From positions 101,996,548-102,060,547 of the forward strand of contig NC_135500.1 in assembly GCF_052857255.1 (NCBI RefSeq): a stretch of DNA of 64,000 nucleotides, in the 5' to 3' direction. Shown piece by piece: positions 58,031 to 64,000 of this stretch. The translations under genes and the position numbers were made by a program. Source of the DNA: Amblyomma americanum. Lineage: Eukaryota; Arthropoda; Arachnida; Ixodida; Ixodidae. Every line of letters starts with the position of its first letter. Position 1 is the first letter of the stretch. The notes beneath the pieces are model-generated. The model worked only from the letters and a program-made list of their open reading frames with translations. It did not search any database and was not told the DNA's origin.

Positions 58031-58799
58031 CAATTATGCTACTCAACAAATAGAGAATGAGCGTTAGAAGACGAAGAGAGCAGCGGAGACGCCCGAACAG
58101 TGAGGAACGCCTTGCCAAATGGAGATGCCAGGCTGCCGAGAGTAATAGACGGCGCACAGCCGTAGAGATGAAGCCCATGGAAGGCGTCAGTCGACAGGAA
58201 CCAACAGAAGAGGATGTGAAGGCCCTCGGTGTGACTGATCACACAATTCGAGTTTCCGAATAACAAGCGCAGCCAGAGAAACGCACTACCTCTCGCTGCG
58301 TATATCCTGGCATAGCTGAGCTAAGCCACTGCCAATTTTTTTTTACTCGAGCATACGAATCAGCCCTTTCGTCAAACTGTGTGGACATCATAAGTGTGAA
58401 ATGCACCATTTTCGTACTCGATGCTCAAATCCACGATGTACGTACCACTCGGTCTCTCTTAGGTGTCACTGCAGGTCCTATGCAGATTTCTCGTTTTTCT
58501 GACTACGAATTCCCGGCTTCGCCCTGTGCCGTGCCATGAACGATCACTGTTGGGTGCATCGCCGTCACTATGACGAGGATTTCATGTCTTCGTGTTTCAC
58601 CGTCTACCAAAATCGAGCGTAAAAGATACCACGTCGCAAGTGTGATGCTTCAATAGAGAACCTGTATAGCGATTAATTCTGGGGTGCAGCGATCAGCGCG
58701 GCCCTGGTTACAGAGACAGAAAAGTGGGAACCGCTGCATAGAAATAAATTATAAGCTACAAAACAAGAAGCAAATAGGTTTGCCTGAGCAGCATGAGTA
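58031..58799. other. No gene recognised; one small open frame
   Basis: 58057-58263 (+) could encode 68 residues, very rich in Arg/Glu at the start (MSVRRRREQRRRPNSEERL). I do not recognise it and it may be chance. Nothing else was seen. Confidence 0.35.
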
Positions 58800-60060
<1,261 letters not shown>

Positions 60061-60068
<8 letters not shown>

Positions 60069-60132
60069 TGGGATCCGAAAGCACGACCTCCGAATATCGC
60101 GTCCGGCGCTCTACCAAGTGAGCTAATGCGAC
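60061..60132 (-). tRNA. tRNA-like sequence
   Basis: Reverse sense, GTCGCATTAGCTCACTTGG head. Acceptor and T arm carry mismatches, so it is a decayed copy. Confidence 0.45.
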
Positions 60133-60369
60133 GGCTGTCCAATCTGCTGCCCAGACTAACAGGTATCCACATATCTGAACGGTATATTGCTGCGGCGTAT
60201 TGCGTCACTAACGAAGGTGTCTTGAACATTCTGAACAAGTCTCTACGCCTTGATATCTCGGAAAGAGGCTAGACCGAGCCAGGCATGTGCTCATTTCTAC
60301 TTCAACAAGGCAGCGGCGTTTTTTTCTTTCTTGTGCTTACTCCCCTGCCTGCATAATTTAAGCTTGTTG
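60133..60369 (-). pseudogene. M13-copy 3' segment, inverted
   Basis: Read leftward it matches 53340-53505 and 55770-55965, the last block of M13 copies A and B next to the tRNA-like sequence. Truncated, with no usable frame. Confidence 0.45.
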
Positions 60370-60552
60370 GAACCCTAATCACACTCAGCCACCTCTCTCA
60401 CGGTAAATGAGTTGCCCAATTTTTTAGGCCATCCCATGCTTCTTTCTAATCAACAACCTTTAGGCGATATTCGGAAATAATTTCCACTGGTCAACACAAC
60501 AAAAATAAATAAACCTGTGCTCCTTGGTTTCTGTGGCTTTTGGCTTCGCTCG

Positions 60553-60661
<109 letters not shown>

Positions 60662-60733
60662 TATATATAACACTCTCAAGGTTCGCTTACACGTAAAACA
60701 TAAATACCCACGAAAGCAGCAGATTGGACAGCC

Positions 60734-60806
60734 GCCGCCGTAGCTCAGTTGGTAAGAGCACCAGACGCGATATTCGGAGGTCGTGGGTTCGGATCCCACC
60801 GGCGGC
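60734..60806 (+). tRNA. tRNA-like sequence (foldback cap)
   Basis: 73 nt with acceptor GCCGCCG/CGGCGGC; the T arm GTGGGTTCGGATCCCAC pairs fully. An extra A in the D loop (GGTAAGAGC). TTTTTT follows. Confidence 0.55.
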
Positions 60807-60926
60807 ATGGTTGTTTTTTCTGCTGCTTCATAAGTAATTTTCTTTAAAGGCAATTGACTGGCACTAAAAATTAAAAAGAATAGCAAAAATTCCCCTATGC
60901 ACCTGGGTTTTCGGTGACTGTTGGTT

Positions 60927-60929
<3 letters not shown>

Positions 60930-61001
<72 letters not shown>
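60930..61001. repeat. (TA)n microsatellite, 36 units
   Basis: Core of the foldback between the tRNA-like sequences at 60734 and 61125. Confidence 0.95.
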
Positions 61002-61006
<5 letters not shown>

Positions 61007-61124
61007 GAAGCCAAGAGACACCGAAACCAAGGTGCATAGGGGAATGTTTTTATTTTTTTAATTTGTTGCGCTAATCAATTGTTTTAAACAAAATTACTTA
61101 TAAAGCAGTAGAAAAAATAACCAT

Positions 61125-61196
61125 GCCGCCGGTGAGATCTGAACCCACGACCTCCGAATACCGCGCCCGGTGCTCTGCCAACTGAGCTACAGCGAC
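61125..61196 (-). tRNA. tRNA-like sequence (foldback cap)
   Basis: Reverse-sense partner of 60734-60806. Matches 23737-23808 more closely than other copies (GGTTCAGATCTCACC). Confidence 0.5.
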
Positions 61197-61691
61197 TTTT
61201 TTTTCTTTATTATTCAATTCCTAGTGAAGCTGCAGTGTGTTTTCTTGTTTCATTTTTTACGCTTTTTGAAGCAAAAAGCTTCACTACGCCAGCTTTACAA
61301 GGCGTCATCTGGGCCGGAGGTGTGACATTGAATGTAGCTAGAGGACAGTGGGGCCGCAAGTATCCCCTTGAATGTAGCTAGAGGTCAAACCATGAGCATA
61401 ACTGGTGCTATTCAGGTTCGACACATGGCGTAATACAAGCAGCGGCTGTTACACCAACTATCTCGACTTTGACCGTAGACCCTTGACCTTCGGTCCAGCG
61501 GGAAAGCGTCTGCCGGCAACGCATGCGCAGGTCATGAAAGGGAGTTCTGCATAAAACGCTGGTGCACTTTGATGAATTCAGTAGAACGCTAGGTGTGACC
61601 GATGCGACACCTGTCGATTGCCCAGCTCACGGGGTACTTCAATAGATGCTGGCAGGAGGGCACCCTTCCGCAATCCTAGCGTCACGGAAAG

Positions 61692-63107
61692 CGTCTAAAC
61701 TTCCCTCCTACTAAATCATGTTTCATCCAAATTGGAAATAAAGCCGGCTTACGGAAAGCTCCCCCTTTAAATTTTACGGTACATAATTCTCTGATTCCTC
61801 AGGTAGAAACTGTTCGCATTCTTGGTCTTCTCCTCCATACATCAGGGACTGGCACCCCGTGGCTGACAGCCACCCGTAAATCGGCTCACGCTACTCTGAT
61901 TCGTCGCATAGCTATGCGCTCTGGTGGCGCACGTGCTCATACGGCCCGCCAGCTTGTGCGCTCTATCCTTCAGCCACGGATATTATATCAAGCACAATTT
62001 CAACGTCTCACCCGCAGACAGTGGGACTCCCTTGAAGCTATCAATCATGCGTCTATGCGCGTCATAACATATCTGCCTCTTTTAACACCCATACCTGTGC
62101 TACAGGAGTTCGCCCAACTTAATACACTCAGTGAAATCATCGACCAACGGGTGGCAAATAGAGCTCGGAAACAGTCTCTCAAACTTCATCGTTTAAAGAC
62201 ACTTCCACCGTGGTCCTATTGCCAGCCCACTGACAATCGCCCCACTGTTTCCCCGTGGGTATCAGCAGCGTATCTGCCTGAAGGGTACATATTATACACG
62301 GATGCATCACATTCTGCAGAGAGGGGAGTTACTGCTGTGTATAGTCCATCTCATCCGCATCTCAACTCTAGCGCGACGTATACTGCGGATACGTGCACTC
62401 CCCTGGCATTGGAACTTCAAGCCATTTATAATGCGATTGCTTCCCTTCCGCTCGTTCCAACATTCAATACAGTTCATATTTACACCGACTCCCGTGCCGC
62501 CCTTAAACAGCTTAAGGCTGTTCGACGGGCGTTCCAGATTTCACAAGTAATTCATGTGCTCTGCGCAAAGTATCCATGTCCTGTGCGCATAAACTGGATT
62601 CGCGGCCATGCCCAGGATCCACATAACATTCAAGCGGATGCTATGACTCATCTTCATACATTAGACGATCCACCTCCTTCCCCTCTTCCCCCACATCCGT
62701 TCCGCTCCCATGTTTCCGATTACGAAGTTCTGCGCCTGCGAACACGCGCTCTAATTCCTCCGTGTTCGCACCCTCTCCCCCATAGTCTTACTCAGCAGGA
62801 GGAGGTATCCGTGCGCCGGATTCGGGCAGGGGCGGCTCTGACACCATCTGTCCGTCATCGGTGGCGTGCCAAAGATCTGCCAGCACCTGAGAGGTGCCCT
62901 CACTCTAGCGCTGCACCGGACATTTGTGATGTGGGGCACTTGTTGTGGACGTGCCCAGCGACGGCTGCTATGAGAAAACGGCTCTTGAGGGAGGTGGGCC
63001 TGCGGTGGAACCGCGAAAGTGACTACGTGAAGTGGACTATCGACAACCGTTTCATTAGCAACCTCTGCGACTACCTCAGCGCAACGGTTCTTCACTCCTT
63101 CTTTTAA
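61692..63107 (+). CDS. LINE ORF2 C-terminal part with complete RNase H
   Basis: Open frame without a real start: the element is 5'-truncated and the frame is open from 61692. The RT thumb (VETVRILGLLLHTSGTGTPW) is followed, counting from the Met at 61914, by an RNase H with LYTDASHSAERG (D130), LALELQAIYNAI (E167), IYTDSRAALKQL (D192) and IQADAM (D242), plus WIRGHAQDPHN. A C-terminal Cys/His block (DVGHLLWTCPA) ends at 63107. RNase H removes template RNA during cDNA synthesis. The RT palm is missing, so it is not functional alone. I-group assignment rests on the RNase H. Confidence 0.8.
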   Translation, partial: RLNFPPTKSCFIQIGNKAGLRKAPPLNFTVHNSLIPQVETVRILGLLLHTSGTGTPWLTATRKSAHATLIRRIAMRSGGARAHTARQLVRSILQPRILYQAQFQRLTRRQWDSLEAINHASMRVITYLPLLTPIPVLQEFAQLNTLSEIIDQRVANRARKQSLKLHRLKTLPPWSYCQPTDNRPTVSPWVSAAYLPEGYILYTDASHSAERGVTAVYSPSHPHLNSSATYTADTCTPLALELQAIYNAIASLPLVPTFNTVHIYTDSRAALKQLKAVRRAFQISQVIHVLCAKYPCPVRINWIRGHAQDPHNIQADAMTHLHTLDDPPPSPLPPHPFRSHVSDYEVLRLRTRALIPPCSHPLPHSLTQQEEVSVRRIRAGAALTPSVRHRWRAKDLPAPERCPHSSAAPDICDVGHLLWTCPATAAMRKRLLREVGLRWNRESDYVKWTIDNRFISNLCDYLSATVLHSFF

Positions 63108-63195
63108 CTTTCAATCCCGTGCATTCCTTCCCCCCTTTCTTTATTCAACTTATGCCTCATGGCACACTTCTAGAATAAAAAAAAAGTTCCTCTTT
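63108..63195 (+). other. LINE 3' UTR and A-rich tail
   Basis: Short 3' UTR with AATAAAAAAAAA at 63174-63186, then the right inverted-repeat arm. Confidence 0.65.
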
Positions 63196-64000
63196 GTCAC
63201 TGCAACGCAGATGATAGTAAGCGAAGGAGAATGAAAGTTGGTTTTAAGAAAAAGAAATGACGCCTGTCTAACACTGCGCCATTCCCCCCCCCCCCCCAAA
63301 AAAAAACAATTTCTTTTTCAATTTAAAAATTGAAATTGAAATTTGGTTTTGGGGGAAAGGAAATGGCGCAGTGTCTGTCTCACATCTCGACGGACACCTG
63401 AACTGCACCGTAAGGTAAGGGGTAAAGATTGGACTAAGAGAATGAAGGAAGAAAGGTGCGTAGCGCAGGTCTCTGGAATAATTTCGACCACCTGGGGATC
63501 TTAACGTGCACTGACATCGCACAGCACACGGGCGCCTTTGTGTTTCGCCTCCATTGAAACGCAGCCGCCTCGGTCGGGATCTAACCCGGGTAGTCCGGAT
63601 CAGTACCGAGTGCACTAACCACTGAGCCACCGGAGCCTTTCTGAAGTTGTCTTCGGGGTTAATAATAATAACCTGTTTTTGGGGAAAGAAAATGGCGCAG
63701 TATCTTGCGCGTCGTTTGCAACCGGATTTGGTTTCATATCTCCGAATACGACGAGCAGTAATACAGTTGTAAATATAGCCAAAGCTACATTAAATATATT
63801 GTGTCTAGGGAGAGCGCGTGTAATGTAGTTTCGAAGAAAGCAAGAAATTTAAGGAATAAAAAAATTCACACTACTATGTGTGTCTCAGTATGGCTGTCTA
63901 TGGAAACCGCCAGTCGCTCGACCACAAACGCAGCCAGGGAGATGCAACTTTTCGCTTTCTACCGGGGTTAACCAGAGCTATAGCACCAGCAATGTTTTGC
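63196..64000. repeat. Right arm of large inverted repeat
   Basis: Reverse complement of 58800-59602; runs off the window end. It has a C/A homopolymer run (63286-63307) absent from the left arm. Confidence 0.85.
63345..63645 (-). mobile_element. Ruka-like SINE, diverged subfamily (right arm)
   Basis: Partner of the SINE at 59160-59470, with the same AATTGAAATTGAAATTTGG tail in reverse and GAGCCACCGGAGCC head. Confidence 0.8.

Overview
The window looks like repeat-dominated nuclear DNA of a hard tick (Ixodidae, probably metastriate such as Rhipicephalus, Dermacentor or Hyalomma). Reasons: many copies of a tRNA-headed SINE resembling the tick SINE 'Ruka', several arthropod-type LINE clades, and decayed M13 (neprilysin-like) metallopeptidase copies, a family known to be greatly expanded in ticks. 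The genus assignment is inference. I see no intact single-copy host gene.

Layout. 1-2252: 5' part of a minus-strand LINE (ORF1 with zinc knuckles plus the first 44 codons of ORF2), cut by the window edge. 2252-46460: a head-to-tail segmental duplication. Unit 1 (U1) is 2253-25962, unit 2 (U2) is 25963-44267 and unit 3 (U3) is 44268-~46460, broken off. U1 and U2 look about 98% alike by eye over sampled stretches. U1 carries four large segments that U2 lacks: a 1.16-kb piece (4095-5259), a 709-bp TIR element (16321-17029), a 3.16-kb LINE (17525-20688) and a 317-bp SINE (21776-22092). Each unit is a graveyard of nested elements: a Tx1/L1-like LINE, RNase-H-bearing LINE fragments, SINEs, a small TIR element, U2-snRNA-like sequences, tRNA-like sequences and long dinucleotide tracts.

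46460-58030: three decayed copies (A, B, C) of the 5' half of an M13 peptidase gene. All three share the same in-frame TAG just before the ectodomain, so the parent was already dead, or differently decoded, when it duplicated. Copy A is split by an almost complete Ty3/gypsy retrotransposon (47839-53085) with 173/172-bp LTRs, a 4-bp target duplication, an intact gag and a pol broken by one nonsense codon.

53511-61700: tRNA-like sequences with palindromic flanks and (TG)n, (CA)n or (TA)n cores, repeatedly arranged as tRNA(+)-core-tRNA(-) foldbacks; 60370-61690 is an inverted copy of U1 23310-24780. 61692-63107 is an open reading frame for the 3' part of a LINE with a complete RNase H motif set. 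58800-59602 and 63196-64000 are inverted copies of each other and continue past the window end.

The genes do not form a pathway. The autonomous LINEs and the gypsy element are the likely sources of the machinery that spread the SINEs and retro-sequences. The best candidates for something undescribed are the tRNA-like-capped foldback elements with microsatellite cores and the internally marked tandem array. An assembly or haplotype artefact must be excluded for the array and for the perfect palindromes.
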